A stretch of 64,000 bases of DNA, taken from assembly GCF_003626755.1 (NCBI RefSeq), contig NZ_RBCJ01000001.1, forward strand, positions 1,488,001 to 1,552,000, in the 5' to 3' direction. The DNA is from Ulvibacterium marinum (GTDB lineage: Bacteria; Bacteroidota; Bacteroidia; Flavobacteriales; Flavobacteriaceae). Shown piece after piece: positions 17,909-26,517 of this stretch (position 1 is the first letter of the stretch; every line of letters begins with the position of its first letter). Position numbers and translations under genes: made by a program. The notes beneath the pieces are model-generated. The model ran no database searches. It worked only from the letters and a program-made list of their open reading frames with translations, and was not told where the DNA came from.

Positions 17909-19144
17909 ATGGGCGCAATCAAAGTAGTTTTACAGAAAGTCAAAAGAGCAAATGGCACATATCCCGTTAGAATCCGTGTGACCAAAAATAGGAAATCAAA
18001 ATTCTTTAAAACAATTTTTCAAGCTTTGCCAGAAGAATTCGATGAAAAAGCGGAACAATTTACGCGAAAGTATGCAAACTATCTTCAGAGTAATCGCGTG
18101 CTTCTAAAGTTCAAGGATAAGGCATTAAAAGTTTATACTGAACTTGAATATGAAAACGAAGATTTTTCATTGAGTGATTTTGAGAGAGCGTTCATCTCAT
18201 CGGCAAAACCTGCTCAAATTATCGATAACTTTTTTTATTTCTGGAACGATTTAATTGAGGATTTAAACGCTGCCGGAAGAACTGGAGACGCGAGAATACA
18301 CAAACACAGTTTCGCAGCATTGAAAAAATTCAATGGTAGTACTCAGTTAAGGTTTGAGCAAATTGATATAGCGTTCTTGCAGAAATACGAAAACCAGTTG
18401 CGTTCTCAGGGAGGAACAAATGGGGGCATTAGTGTCAGGATGCGATCTATTAGAACAGTCTACAATCTCGCAATCTCTAGAAGTGAAGCTAAAACTAAAA
18501 TTGGGAGAATGCTAAACGAAAACTATCCTTTTAAGAAATATAAAATTTCGAGGCTTAAGAGCAATACTATAAAAAAAGCACTTCAATATGAGGAAATGAT
18601 GAAAATCGTCAAAATGGACATTATCAAATATCCCCACCTCATTCTTAGTCATAACCTGTTTGTTTTCAGTTTTTATACCCGTGGCATGAACTTTACTGAT
18701 CAGATGCTTTTAGAGTGGGGTCAAATTAGCAGCAATAAAATTAGCTATACAAGATCTAAGACGAAAGGGGTTTTCAATATTACTATTCTACCTCCCGTTA
18801 GGAACATATTGGACTACTACAAAGAAAATAGCCTAAACACCAAATATGTGTTTCCAATACTGCTAAAGGATAATTTGACACCTATGCAAATTGAAAACCG
18901 TAAGCACAAAACTAGGAAGCAATACAACAAGGACTTAAAGGAAATAGCATTTCATTGTGAAATAGATACCAATTTGACAAGTTATGTGGCTCGGCATACT
19001 TTTGCCAATTCATTGAAACAATTAGGTGTTGCCACAGACGTAATAAGTGAGGCATTAGGACATGAGACTTTAGCAATAACACAAACCTATCTCAAAGACT
19101 TGGATAGTTCTGTTATAGACGAGGCTTCTGCATTGTTACTGTAA
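17909..19144 (+). CDS. Tyrosine recombinase / integrase (phage_int_SAM_5 type)
   Basis: Catalyses integration and excision of the element. The 411-aa protein has an N-terminal arm-binding part (VRIRVTKNRKSKFFKTIF), a SAM-like core-binding domain (about 100-210) and a C-terminal catalytic domain. Catalytic residues visible are Arg in SFYTRGMNFTD near 272, the box-II SYVARHTFANSL near 363 (Arg and His) and the nucleophile Tyr394 in ITQTYLKDL, after LGHETL. This is the usual single integrase of Bacteroidetes ICEs. A perfect terminator follows. Its position beside a truncated lipoprotein gene marks the left end of the element. Confidence 0.95.
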   Translation: MGAIKVVLQKVKRANGTYPVRIRVTKNRKSKFFKTIFQALPEEFDEKAEQFTRKYANYLQSNRVLLKFKDKALKVYTELEYENEDFSLSDFERAFISSAKPAQIIDNFFYFWNDLIEDLNAAGRTGDARIHKHSFAALKKFNGSTQLRFEQIDIAFLQKYENQLRSQGGTNGGISVRMRSIRTVYNLAISRSEAKTKIGRMLNENYPFKKYKISRLKSNTIKKALQYEEMMKIVKMDIIKYPHLILSHNLFVFSFYTRGMNFTDQMLLEWGQISSNKISYTRSKTKGVFNITILPPVRNILDYYKENSLNTKYVFPILLKDNLTPMQIENRKHKTRKQYNKDLKEIAFHCEIDTNLTSYVARHTFANSLKQLGVATDVISEALGHETLAITQTYLKDLDSSVIDEASALLL

Positions 19145-19203
19145 TTCCTGCCGGTCGCTTAGAGATTCGCAAATCCGAGTCACTTCCAAACCTTATAAAC
19201 ATG

Positions 19204-19232
19204 AGCTATCGAGAATTCGATAGCTTTTTTTA
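19204..19232 (+). terminator. Rho-independent terminator after integrase
   Basis: AGCTATCGA and TCGATAGCT form a perfect 9-bp stem with a GAAT loop, followed by seven Ts. It isolates the integrase transcript from the following genes. Confidence 0.88.
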
Positions 19233-19368
19233 GTTGTATTCCTTACTTTTTTCTCTTCGCAGTAGTGTTTTTTTAATACTACATTCTAGATAGATCATAC
19301 ACCCTCCTTTTAGCAGGATTACACAAATCCACACTTTTCTTTACCTTTAAAACATTAGAATTATCTCA

Positions 19369-20040
19369 ATGTACAGGATTCTTGACAAGATAGTAGATGC
19401 ATTATTGGTTATTCTTTCTGGTAGGAATAGGGTCAATTCGGCTATGTCATCGTTCTTGAACAGAGGTCATAATGGAATTTTCTTTTTATTGGTTTTATTA
19501 CTAGTCCCTTTTTTGATTGTTTCAGTTTTTCTTTATAATGGCTTTGATAATTTGCTATGGGCAATAATTCCCATTATACTCTATGGTATTATCATACTTT
19601 TTTTTTCCGTTAAACTGAGAATGGAGCAAAGATTGGGTAAGAAAAACACCAGAACTAGGGAAGAGGTTAAGGGTTTCAATCTTGATTTGAATCACTTGGT
19701 CTTCAAAAAACTATTTGCCTATCTTCAAAAATACGGATATGTGAATGAAGAATTGACGAGCTACCAAGAGTTCTATAATGTCATGACCTTGAATTTTGAC
19801 GAACATCATGATGTAGTTCATTTCGATATGAACTTGGCGGAATTAAAATACATTTTAGAAAAGATAAAAAGGCTGAAAAAGGGAGTGACTTTAACATCGT
19901 TTGAAAAGTCAAATAGAATCTACAACAAGGGCAAATTGATCACTCAAAAGGGATTGACGAGTGCCTATAGCGACAACATACCGGACAAGGAGTATCGAGA
20001 GCACGTTGACGACTTCTTCGAATTTCTGACTGACATTTGA
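19369..20040 (+). CDS. Membrane-anchored hypothetical protein beside the integrase
   Basis: I do not recognise this 223-aa protein. Residues about 35-52 (IFFLLVLLLVPFLIVSVF) and 60-80 (LLWAIIPIILYGIIILFF) are two membrane segments. The remaining 140 residues are soluble and charged, beginning LRMEQRLGKKNTRTREE. The C-terminal part looks like a small helical cytoplasmic domain. It sits between the integrase and an excisionase-like HTH gene, a place where Bacteroidetes elements often carry element-specific accessory genes. No catalytic motif is visible. Confidence 0.7.
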   Translation: MYRILDKIVDALLVILSGRNRVNSAMSSFLNRGHNGIFFLLVLLLVPFLIVSVFLYNGFDNLLWAIIPIILYGIIILFFSVKLRMEQRLGKKNTRTREEVKGFNLDLNHLVFKKLFAYLQKYGYVNEELTSYQEFYNVMTLNFDEHHDVVHFDMNLAELKYILEKIKRLKKGVTLTSFEKSNRIYNKGKLITQKGLTSAYSDNIPDKEYREHVDDFFEFLTDI

Positions 20041-20117
20041 CTTTTTTACCCTGACATGTCAGTAATTAAGGCCTTGTTAATAACCATCTATTTATATTTC
20101 CGTCTAAAATTTATGTT

Positions 20118-20399
20118 ATGAACGACGATAATAATGTATTAGAGCTACTGAAGGACATAAAAAGACTGTTGTCCTATAATAAAAAGGTTTTCAATGTTGA
20201 GGATCTTGCCAATTATACGGGTCTTTCCAAAAGCAAAATTTATAAGCTTACGCAACTAAAGTTAATTCCTACTGGAAACAACCAACACATTCGCCAAAAA
20301 TTTTTTCATAAAGACATGATTGATGCTTGGCTTTTGGGCGAACCAAATTTTTCGGATGAATTTCTAGAGCTAGAATGGAATCGCCAACTTGGGCGATGA
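20118..20399 (+). CDS. Excisionase-like helix-turn-helix DNA-binding protein
   Basis: A 93-aa protein of the HTH_17/MerR-like excisionase class that Bacteroidetes elements use for excision or regulation. The HTH is FNVEDLANYTGLSKSKIYKL (residues about 32-51), followed by the wing-like part PTGNNQHIRQKFFHKDMIDAWLLG. It lacks the large effector domain of true MerR regulators. It ends 3 bp before the convergent stop of the sigma-factor gene. Together with the integrase and the membrane protein it completes the recombination end of the element. Confidence 0.82.
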   Translation: MNDDNNVLELLKDIKRLLSYNKKVFNVEDLANYTGLSKSKIYKLTQLKLIPTGNNQHIRQKFFHKDMIDAWLLGEPNFSDEFLELEWNRQLGR

Positions 20400-20402
20400 C
20401 TA

Positions 20403-20996
20403 TCAATCAACCGTTAAATTGTTAATAGTTAAAACCCTTCCCTCAACAGCCCTACGCAACTTCAACAGCGCACTTCTATTTCGTGTCTTGACCGTGCCAA
20501 GGGGAATTCGCAATTCTTCAGAGACTTCTTTTTGGGTATAGCCCTTGAGATAAAAAAGGATAATGGTCTGTCTACATTTTTCACTGAGGCTTTTCATCAA
20601 CGATTCCATTCCTTGGGTATCTAATTTACTTTCCACCTGATACGCCCGGTGATCGGCATAATTGTGCAAGGTGTGTGATGAAATGGTCTGTTTTCGATTT
20701 TTGTAGGCTTTTGATCTTATACGGTCGATAGCCGCATTCCTTGCAATGCTCAATATCCATGTAAAAAATCGCCCTTTTGAGTGGTCATACGTCTCTGCGT
20801 TATCCCAAATTTTCATGAATACTTCTTGGCAGATATCCTGGGCGTCCTTTTCGTTTTTTACGATATAATGAATGGCACCGCACATGCTTTCCGCGTACAT
20901 TTGGTACAAATGCTCGAAGGCCGCAATGTCTTTTTTTTGAAATGCAGCGATTAGCGCGTCTAAATGTACTGGGGGTTTTTGGTTCGTGTCTTGCAT
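20403..20996 (-). CDS. ECF sigma-70 factor, RpoE/SigK-like
   Basis: A 197-aa sigma factor. Region 2 spans about residues 20-90 (AFEHLYQMYAESMCGAIHYI, ICQEVFMKIWDN, FTWILSIARNAAIDRIRS); region 4 spans about 135-185 (LSEKCRQTIILFYLKGYTQ, LRIPLGTVKTRNRSALLKL). I start it at the ATG at 20996; a TTG directly upstream is less likely. No anti-sigma gene is adjacent, unlike the FecR pair earlier in the window. Its place at the head of the stress cargo suggests it may switch on these genes. It is convergent with the HTH gene. Confidence 0.92.
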   Translation of the reverse strand: MQDTNQKPPVHLDALIAAFQKKDIAAFEHLYQMYAESMCGAIHYIVKNEKDAQDICQEVFMKIWDNAETYDHSKGRFFTWILSIARNAAIDRIRSKAYKNRKQTISSHTLHNYADHRAYQVESKLDTQGMESLMKSLSEKCRQTIILFYLKGYTQKEVSEELRIPLGTVKTRNRSALLKLRRAVEGRVLTINNLTVD

Positions 20997-21048
20997 CAAT
21001 TGTTTTTGTCAGTTTTTATAAATGGTTCGGAATTTAAAGTTTACTCTT

Positions 21049-21974
21049 TCAAGGCTTTACGGAATCTTTCTCGTCGGAAAGTGTCCCGTTTTTGGCGTTT
21101 AGCCTAACCGGAAATTCAGTCTCGCCACCATATAGTTTGATTTCATGAATATCGGCAGGCATATAATACCCGGCACCTTCCAATGCCTCCTTTACGTTTT
21201 TTACCACAATGCCCTTGGTAACTAGGGCCATTCGTCTAAAGTCCTTGGTATCGACCCAGAAAAAGACTTTAAGGTTTACGGTACTGGTATCCAATTCGTC
21301 TTCGATCACGAAGTTTTCGTGCTCCTCGTCTTCTATGACATCCGGAGCTTCCCTTAAGGCTTTCATGACGGTTTCTTTTGCTCCTTCGATATTATCTTCA
21401 TAGGCGATGCCGATAATAAAATCCCATCGCAAAAAAAACCATCCTCGGTAAAGTTGGTAACGGGTTTTGTAAGCACATCGCTATTGGGTATATAGACATC
21501 TTTGCCATCGAAGGTCTTTAATTTGGTGTATCTAAATTCCAACGCTTTGACCTTGCCAAAATTTTCCCCGATCTCAACCGTATCGTTGATTTCAAAAGGC
21601 CTATTAAATGCAAGTATGATTCCCGATATGAAGTTTTCGCCGATATCTTTGAAGGCGAAGCCCAACACGACCGCGCTCGCTCCGGCGGCGGTCAGTATGC
21701 CTGTTGCGATACCGCCAAGACCAGCTGCCCTTAAGGCGAGCATTATGGCAATGACGATCAACGTATATTTTATTGCTTTGCCCAGAAACCGGCTCATAAG
21801 CGGATCCTCGGTCGTGGCCGCTATTCTTTTTCGAGTAAACCGTCCGATCCATGAACCTATCAAAAGGCCGAGAACAATGATAACAATACCTAAACCTATG
21901 CCGGGCAATTGTTCAATGAACTGATCAAAAAATGAAGCGAGTGACTCTGAAATCGTGGTTTCGTTTTCGTTCAT
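21049..21974 (-). pseudogene. MscS-type mechanosensitive channel, frameshifted at an A8 tract
   Basis: Read on the minus strand, the N-terminal frame (start ATG 21974, MNENETTISES) encodes membrane segments and the pore helix GGIATGILTAAGASAVVLGFAF, shown here only in part, then the MscS beta domain (FEINDTVEIGENFGKVKAL, VYIPNSDVLTKPVTNF). It then runs into the wrong frame. The C-terminal domain (RWDFIIGIAYEDNIEGAKET to LRAAKNGT-like end) continues in another frame from 21432 to 21049. The switch lies at a run of eight A residues (T on the coding strand) at 21431-21438; one more base would rejoin the frames to about 308 aa. It may be a true pseudogene, a phase-variable gene or an assembly error. 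Confidence 0.85.
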
Positions 21975-22059
21975 GATAAAGCTACTTACAATATTGTCGA
22001 TACAGTAAAGCCGAAGCAATACACTTCGGCCCTACACTAACCAACCAACTAAACTAAAA

Positions 22060-22743
22060 TTATTGTCTTATGATAATGGATCCGCCGAAGGTCTTATCTT
22101 CCTTGACCGTTTCCGGGTTCCCATAAATCTCTATGGTACCGCCCGCCGTTACGTTGGCCTCGACGTAATCGGAAACGTTAACGATAGCATTTCCGCCCGC
22201 AAGAATCGTTACATCCGTCTGATTGGACGAAAGGTCCTTCGCATTATAGTCGCCTCCCGTACGTACGGTTACTTCTTGATTTTCGGCTGTTCCCGTTACC
22301 GTGATTTCCCCACCGGTAACGGCTTTGGTATCTAAATTTCGTGCGTTTACGGCAAGATGGATCTTTGCACCTTCCTGGGATCTAATGGTGAGATATTTTG
22401 ATTCCATTGTGCCTTCAGAAACGATTTTGGCACCTTCGTTGCCATCGATGAGACTAAGGTCTTGGGTATGGTATAAGGTCACATTGGTTTCGTTTCCATC
22501 CAAGAAATTATCGGCTTCCATATCGATTTTCAAACGCCCTTCTTTGTTTTTGATCGAAACCTTTTCCGTATCGTCTCCTGTTATGTGCGCATGATTTTTA
22601 TCACTTTTTATTAAAGTCACATTAATTTGGTCCAACACCTTGATTTCATCGAAGGCATCCAATTCCATCTCGATTTCTTTCTGTGCGCTCAGAGATATGC
22701 TGAAAAGCAAGCTTGCGATCAATAGGGTACTAAAATTTTTCAT
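22060..22743 (-). CDS. Head-GIN domain (DUF2807) secreted protein
   Basis: A 227-aa exported protein. The start chosen is the ATG at 22743 (MKNFSTLLIASLLFSISLSAQ), which gives a clean signal peptide; the frame extends to an upstream TTG with no signal-like sequence. The mature part is a repetitive beta-helix-like DUF2807 domain with the classic feature of short strands ending in G: INVTLIKSDKNHAHITGDD, KYLTIRSQEGAKIHLAV, TVRTGGDYNAKDL, VTILAGGNAIVNV. Such proteins are found in the Bacteroidetes envelope, with adhesin-like or auto-transport roles suggested but not proven. It is followed by the mscS gene on the same strand. Confidence 0.85.
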   Translation of the reverse strand: MKNFSTLLIASLLFSISLSAQKEIEMELDAFDEIKVLDQINVTLIKSDKNHAHITGDDTEKVSIKNKEGRLKIDMEADNFLDGNETNVTLYHTQDLSLIDGNEGAKIVSEGTMESKYLTIRSQEGAKIHLAVNARNLDTKAVTGGEITVTGTAENQEVTVRTGGDYNAKDLSSNQTDVTILAGGNAIVNVSDYVEANVTAGGTIEIYGNPETVKEDKTFGGSIIIRQ

Positions 22744-22818
22744 TTGCTCTTGTTTAAATTGAATTTTTGTTGCCCGTTTTGGACAATGGCCAAATGTAAC
22801 GCCCAAGTATTCCGGGTC

Positions 22819-22851
22819 TTGACCCTAAAGGCTCGATCATTGACCCCAAAG
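22819..22851. promoter_or_regulatory. Two 12-bp direct repeats phased at 21 bp upstream of the head-GIN gene
   Basis: TTGACCCTAAAG at 22819-22830 and TTGACCCCAAAG at 22840-22851 differ at one base, with start-to-start spacing of 21 bp (two helical turns). They lie about 76-108 bp upstream of the minus-strand head-GIN start. Two-turn direct repeats are typical of LytTR and some OmpR-type regulators; the regulator is unknown. The rest of the 436-bp region between the divergent starts at 22743 and 23180 shows no gene. Confidence 0.45.
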
Positions 22852-23179
22852 AGTAAAAGCTGTTTAGCCAGCTGTACACGAAAGGTTTATTCCAGGATTG
22901 AAAACGTAGTCCGCCATAAATCTCACAGCATTAAGAAAACTACGCTTACGCCTTTATCAATGGTACTTTAAGCTCTAGGTGTATTCCGAGGAAACCTTTT
23001 GAAGTCAACCTATGGTCTTTTAAAGCACGCAACTGCCATTCCAGCTCATTACATTTCGGCCAGACAAATAATTGTTGGGATTATCGTTCGATAGGTCGAG
23101 TACTTGAATAATTGAAAATGATGGTGTCGTAAATTAAAATTCGCACTGGTAATTTCCCGATTAAATCTAAAACTAGAAT

Positions 23180-23758
23180 ATGATTAGAAGAATGATTTTT
23201 ACAATGACAACATTGGCTATCCTTGCGGGTTGCGATTTTAAGAAAACAGAAAAAGGGGAACTTCCCGAAATCGATGTCGATGTGGATGCCGAAGCGGGCG
23301 AGTTGCCGGAATACGATGTGGACTGGGCCGAGGTAAACGTAGGTACGAAAACGGAAACCGTTGAAATTCCGAAAGTGGTCGTAGTTATGGAAGAGGAGGA
23401 AGTAGAAGTTCCGTATATCGACGTTGATATGCCCGACGGAGGCGAAAAGGAGGAACATACCTTATATATAGAGGCCGAGGTTTCCGATGAAGAACACACC
23501 ATGGAAATTCAGCAAATTTGGGCGACAGGAAAAAACCTCTACGTTATTTCTGAATTGAAGTCCACGGGCCAGAGTATCGGCGACAAAAAAATGAGGGTTT
23601 CAGACCAGGTCACATTGAACGCAGCTGACCTAAACGTCAAGTACTATGTGGTCGGCCAACGTCCGGATCGGGTATTTAACCGACAACATACGTATGTGAA
23701 CGATATGAACGAGCTCAAAGATAGGGTCGGCGATTACAAAGTTATTTACACAAAGTAA
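23180..23758 (+). CDS. Acidic lipoprotein of unknown function
   Basis: A 192-aa lipoprotein. The signal MIRRMIFTMTTLAILAGC has the lipobox ILAGC, then DFKKTEKGE. Residues about 25-95 are unusually rich in Asp/Glu/Val/Pro in loose repeats (LPEIDVDVDAEAG, LPEYDVDWAEV, VEIPKVVVVMEEEEVEVPYI), which could bind divalent cations or mimic nucleic acid charge. Residues about 98-192 form a mixed domain (HTLYIEAEVSDEEHTMEIQQ) with no recognised motif. A terminator follows. I cannot assign a function; the surroundings are stress-related envelope genes. Confidence 0.75.
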   Translation: MIRRMIFTMTTLAILAGCDFKKTEKGELPEIDVDVDAEAGELPEYDVDWAEVNVGTKTETVEIPKVVVVMEEEEVEVPYIDVDMPDGGEKEEHTLYIEAEVSDEEHTMEIQQIWATGKNLYVISELKSTGQSIGDKKMRVSDQVTLNAADLNVKYYVVGQRPDRVFNRQHTYVNDMNELKDRVGDYKVIYTK

Positions 23759-23777
23759 GTTTGGTTGGTTGATAGAA

Positions 23778-23805
23778 GCCTCGGTATATTTTTACCGGGG
23801 CTTTT
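23778..23805 (+). terminator. Rho-independent terminator after acidic lipoprotein gene
   Basis: GCCTCGGTA pairs with TACCGGGGC (one G-T pair) around a TATTTT-containing loop, and CTTTT follows. It lies 20 bp after the lipoprotein stop. Confidence 0.8.
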
Positions 23806-23871
23806 ACAAGCTGACGTGCTAATAGTTCCACAATGGTGGCGGATTTGACATAAAAAGTATATACTAAAACA

Positions 23872-24063
23872 ATGAGACCTATAAATACATGTATCTTATT
23901 TTTCTTGGCTTTAATACTCTCGTTGTGAACTGCTGTGCTAACGGATCCCGATCCAGAAGATGAACCTGAACTTTTTTCAAACGTTGAGACCAAAGAACAT
24001 TTGAACGAGGAGGAAATGATTTTCTTAATATCTGCGAAAGCGGATAATGAGTCCCACAGAACA
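23872..24063 (+). pseudogene. Broken N-terminal region of a small exported protein
   Basis: From the ATG at 23872 a signal-like start is read (MRPINTCILFFLALILSL), then an in-frame TGA, then an open acidic stretch (DPDPEDEPELFSNVETKEHL) that runs to a TAG after DNESHRTN. The following 120-codon gene overlaps the end of this stretch in the +1 frame, so one ancestral gene with a signal peptide may have been broken by a stop and a single-base insertion. Alternatively, only the downstream ORF is translated from its own ATG at 24047. Confidence 0.4.
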
Positions 24064-24409
24064 AACTAGCCTCTACATGGAAAATTACGCAAAGCACGAA
24101 AAAGATCTAATCCGTAAATACGAAGAAGCGGGATACGACCACAGTTACCGTTTTGAAAATGGCGCCCTAATCGATTCCGAAACCGGAACTGCCTACACTC
24201 CCAGAGAAATATATATCGTTGCCGAACATCGGTACGAAGGTATGAGCAATCCATCGGACCTATCCATCCTTTATGTGCTGGAAACAGAAGATGGAAACAA
24301 GGGTTCTTTATTAATGGGCTATGGGCCTACCGCAAATCTAGAACTTGCCGATTTTTTTAAGAACATTCCTAAAAAGAACGTCTCCGAAAAGGCAAGTTTG
24401 AATACGTAG
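24047..24409 (+). CDS. Small protein of the family often labelled 'phosphoribosylpyrophosphate synthetase' in Bacteroidetes
   Basis: A 120-aa soluble protein. The core DLIRKYEEAGYDHSYRFENG (residues about 20-39), REIYIVAEHRYEGMSNPSDL and ILYVLETEDGNKGSLLMGYG matches my memory of a small Bacteroidetes family with this misleading name; it has no PRPP-binding loop, so the enzymatic name should not be used. It may be the C-terminal half of a broken longer gene (see 23872). It precedes a 51-aa membrane protein and lies inside the stress cargo. Confidence 0.6.
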   Translation: MSPTEQTSLYMENYAKHEKDLIRKYEEAGYDHSYRFENGALIDSETGTAYTPREIYIVAEHRYEGMSNPSDLSILYVLETEDGNKGSLLMGYGPTANLELADFFKNIPKKNVSEKASLNT

Positions 24410-24459
24410 TCTCTAAATGTTAAAACTTTAAATTGATTAAATAACTAAAAACTAAAATT

Positions 24460-24615
24460 ATGAAAGACATTATTTGGATTATTGCAGTAGTATTGGTCAT
24501 CGGATGGCTGATAGGCTTCTTTGCCTTTCCGGCATTGGGCGGAATCATACATGCCCTTTTGGTCATTGCCGTAATATTGATTGTCTATAAGTTGGTAACG
24601 GGCAGAAAAGTCTAG
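24460..24615 (+). CDS. Lmo0937-family small membrane protein
   Basis: A 51-codon gene encoding a two-helix membrane miniprotein: start MKDIIWIIAVVLVIGWLIGF, then FPALGGIIHALLVIAVILIV and a short basic tail KLVTGRKV. The central G-F-F-A-F-P-A-L-G-G-I-I-H turn is characteristic of the Lmo0937/DUF5670 family, common in stress-linked gene clusters of Bacteroidetes and other bacteria. A terminator follows 40 bp later. The role is unknown; such proteins usually accompany envelope or general stress genes, as here. Confidence 0.85.
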   Translation: MKDIIWIIAVVLVIGWLIGFFAFPALGGIIHALLVIAVILIVYKLVTGRKV

Positions 24616-24655
24616 TGAGAAAGGAAGTTAAGATTATCGTAGTTAACTTAAAGGG

Positions 24656-24692
24656 AATTGCCAGGCCGTTAGGGACTGGCAATTTCATTTTT
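24656..24692 (+). terminator. Rho-independent terminator after Lmo0937-like gene
   Basis: AATTGCCAG and CTGGCAATT form a perfect 9-bp stem with an 11-base loop, followed by TCATTTTT. Confidence 0.82.
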
Positions 24693-24772
24693 GTAAAGCC
24701 GTTCCGCTTCCTCTGCGTAAATTCAATATCCCACTGAGGAAAATCTTGATTCCAAAATAAACAGCAAATCTT

Positions 24773-25840
24773 ATGGTAGCCAAGCGATTTCTTCAATTTT
24801 TTGGGTTGCTTGCGGTATTGCTAACCCTGATACCGCTAATTGCAAAGCAATATTGGTGGATCGTGGTCTTCGATTTCCCCCATTTTCAACTGACTGCAAT
24901 GACTTTGATCGCCTTGATCGCCTATTTCATAAAGTTCGATGTAGAATTGCGGTTCGATATGTTCTTCGTTCTCGTCCTTTCGGGCTGTTTCGTATTTCAG
25001 TTGGTCAAGATCTTCCCCTTCACGCCTTTGGCGGACTATGAAGTTTTGCCGCCGGAAGCTTCCGACGAAAACCGGATGCTGAGCCTCTATACTGCAAATG
25101 TGTATCAGGAAAATAAAAAACCCGAAGCACTGCTCTCGGAAATAAAAAGATACGACCCCGATATTATAGTGCTGACGGAAACCAATAAAAGATGGACGGC
25201 AGTGCTACAAAAAAACCTAAAATCCGCTTATGCTTACCAAGTGTCAATACCCCTCGAAAACACCTATGGTATGTTGGTCGGGTCAAAATATCCCTTGTAC
25301 GGCTCCGAAGTAAAATATATAGTAGACGATAGCATTCCCTCCATACACACCAAGATCATTTTGCCCAAACAGGATACAATTCAACTGTTCGCTATCCACC
25401 CCAGGCCACCATTGCCTGGTCACAATCTCAAATCGACCGGTCGCGATGCCGAGCTGATGGAAATCGCCAAACTATCAAGGGCTTCCAACTATTCCGTAAT
25501 CGTTACTGGGGATTTTAACGATGTGGCCTGGTCGGGCACAACTGGGCTCTTTCATAACATGAGCGGACTCTTGGATATGCGAAAAGGGCTTGGCTTCTAC
25601 AATACCTATCATGCGAAATATCCCATTTTTCGCTGGCCGCTCGACCATATTTTTATTTCCCCAGAATTCCGGAATGTAGCGTTGGAGCTGGGCGGTAAAA
25701 TCCATTCCGACCATATACCGATGTACGTAAAGCTCAGTTTTGAACCGGAAGGGAAGGAGAAACATAGGGTTCCGCTTCCCACACAGGAAGAAACCGAAAG
25801 GGCCAATGAAATGGTCCGAAAAGGGAAGTTGGCCAATTAA
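24773..25840 (+). CDS. Membrane-anchored endonuclease/exonuclease/phosphatase-family protein
   Basis: A 355-aa protein. Three hydrophobic segments occupy residues about 8-82 (FFGLLAVLLTLIPLIA; LTAMTLIALIAYFI; MFFVLVLSGCFVFQLV), followed by an exposed EEP domain from about 100. Catalytic motifs are seen: MLSLYTANVYQEN, DIIVLTETNKRW (Glu), FAIHPRPP, VIVTGDFNDVAWS (GDFN), the LDHIFIS box near 285 and HSDHIPMYVKL (SDH) near 305. Substrates in this superfamily range from DNA to phospholipids and inositol phosphates; a periplasmic phosphodiesterase is likely here. A decayed copy of its last 80 codons lies 680 bp downstream. Confidence 0.9.
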   Translation: MVAKRFLQFFGLLAVLLTLIPLIAKQYWWIVVFDFPHFQLTAMTLIALIAYFIKFDVELRFDMFFVLVLSGCFVFQLVKIFPFTPLADYEVLPPEASDENRMLSLYTANVYQENKKPEALLSEIKRYDPDIIVLTETNKRWTAVLQKNLKSAYAYQVSIPLENTYGMLVGSKYPLYGSEVKYIVDDSIPSIHTKIILPKQDTIQLFAIHPRPPLPGHNLKSTGRDAELMEIAKLSRASNYSVIVTGDFNDVAWSGTTGLFHNMSGLLDMRKGLGFYNTYHAKYPIFRWPLDHIFISPEFRNVALELGGKIHSDHIPMYVKLSFEPEGKEKHRVPLPTQEETERANEMVRKGKLAN

Positions 25841-26068
25841 AATCGTTTTTTTTAGTTTCCTATGCGATATAAAGCATTTACCGCAACGCTGTGAATCCTA
25901 AAAGTCCGATATCCACCTTTTGGTTTATGGAAGCTACATTTTGTTTACGCATAGCGACCAAAATTGCAGGAACGGATTCTTTTGAAGCCATAAATAGACC
26001 TCTTTGTGTCAAATTCTATCGCGACCGGCGACTATCTTGTAGTACATAAAAATGTTAAACGTACAACT

Positions 26069-26179
26069 ATGAGCGAAAAAGCAAAATCTACGGAAAATAA
26101 AAAGTCGGGCAAAGAAGAAAGTACTTTGGCCAAGATGAACGACAAAAGCAAAACGAAGGACAAGAAATCAAAAAAATAA
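26069..26179 (+). CDS. Small lysine-rich hydrophilic protein
   Basis: A 36-codon frame, MSEKAKSTENKKSGKEESTL then AKMNDKSKTKDKKSKK. It is entirely hydrophilic, about one-third Lys, and likely disordered. It has a normal ATG and a hairpin terminator right after the stop, which supports it being a real gene. Very basic small proteins occur in stress islands of Bacteroidetes, perhaps binding nucleic acid. I cannot assign a family. Confidence 0.6.
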   Translation: MSEKAKSTENKKSGKEESTLAKMNDKSKTKDKKSKK

Positions 26180-26200
26180 GATGATTTCTTTGAAAGTAAG

Positions 26201-26220
26201 GCCCATCAATTTTGATGGGC
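26201..26220 (+). terminator. Hairpin terminator after the small basic protein
   Basis: GCCCATCA and TGATGGGC form a perfect 8-bp stem with an ATTT loop, 21 bp after the stop. Only two Ts follow, so termination may be partial. Confidence 0.65.
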
Positions 26221-26517
26221 TTCCGTATATCGGTAAGCACCCCAATTTTGACAGCACCTATTTTGTTTTGGGCTTCGGGGAAATGGTATCACTTTTTCCG
26301 TTATCGGAATGGACGTCATCTTGAATATGTTAAATGGAGAGGAAGACCTGCTACAAGAATATTATCGGTTCAGGCGTTGAACGTTCTTTAGCCATTGCTT
26401 GTAGAATTATCCGTAGTAAATTTCAAGAGAACAAAAGAGGCCCCGTCCGAGAACGAAGCAAGAAACCCTTCAAACACCCCTAATACAATCGAAGCCAAAA
26501 AAATAGTTTACCAAGAT

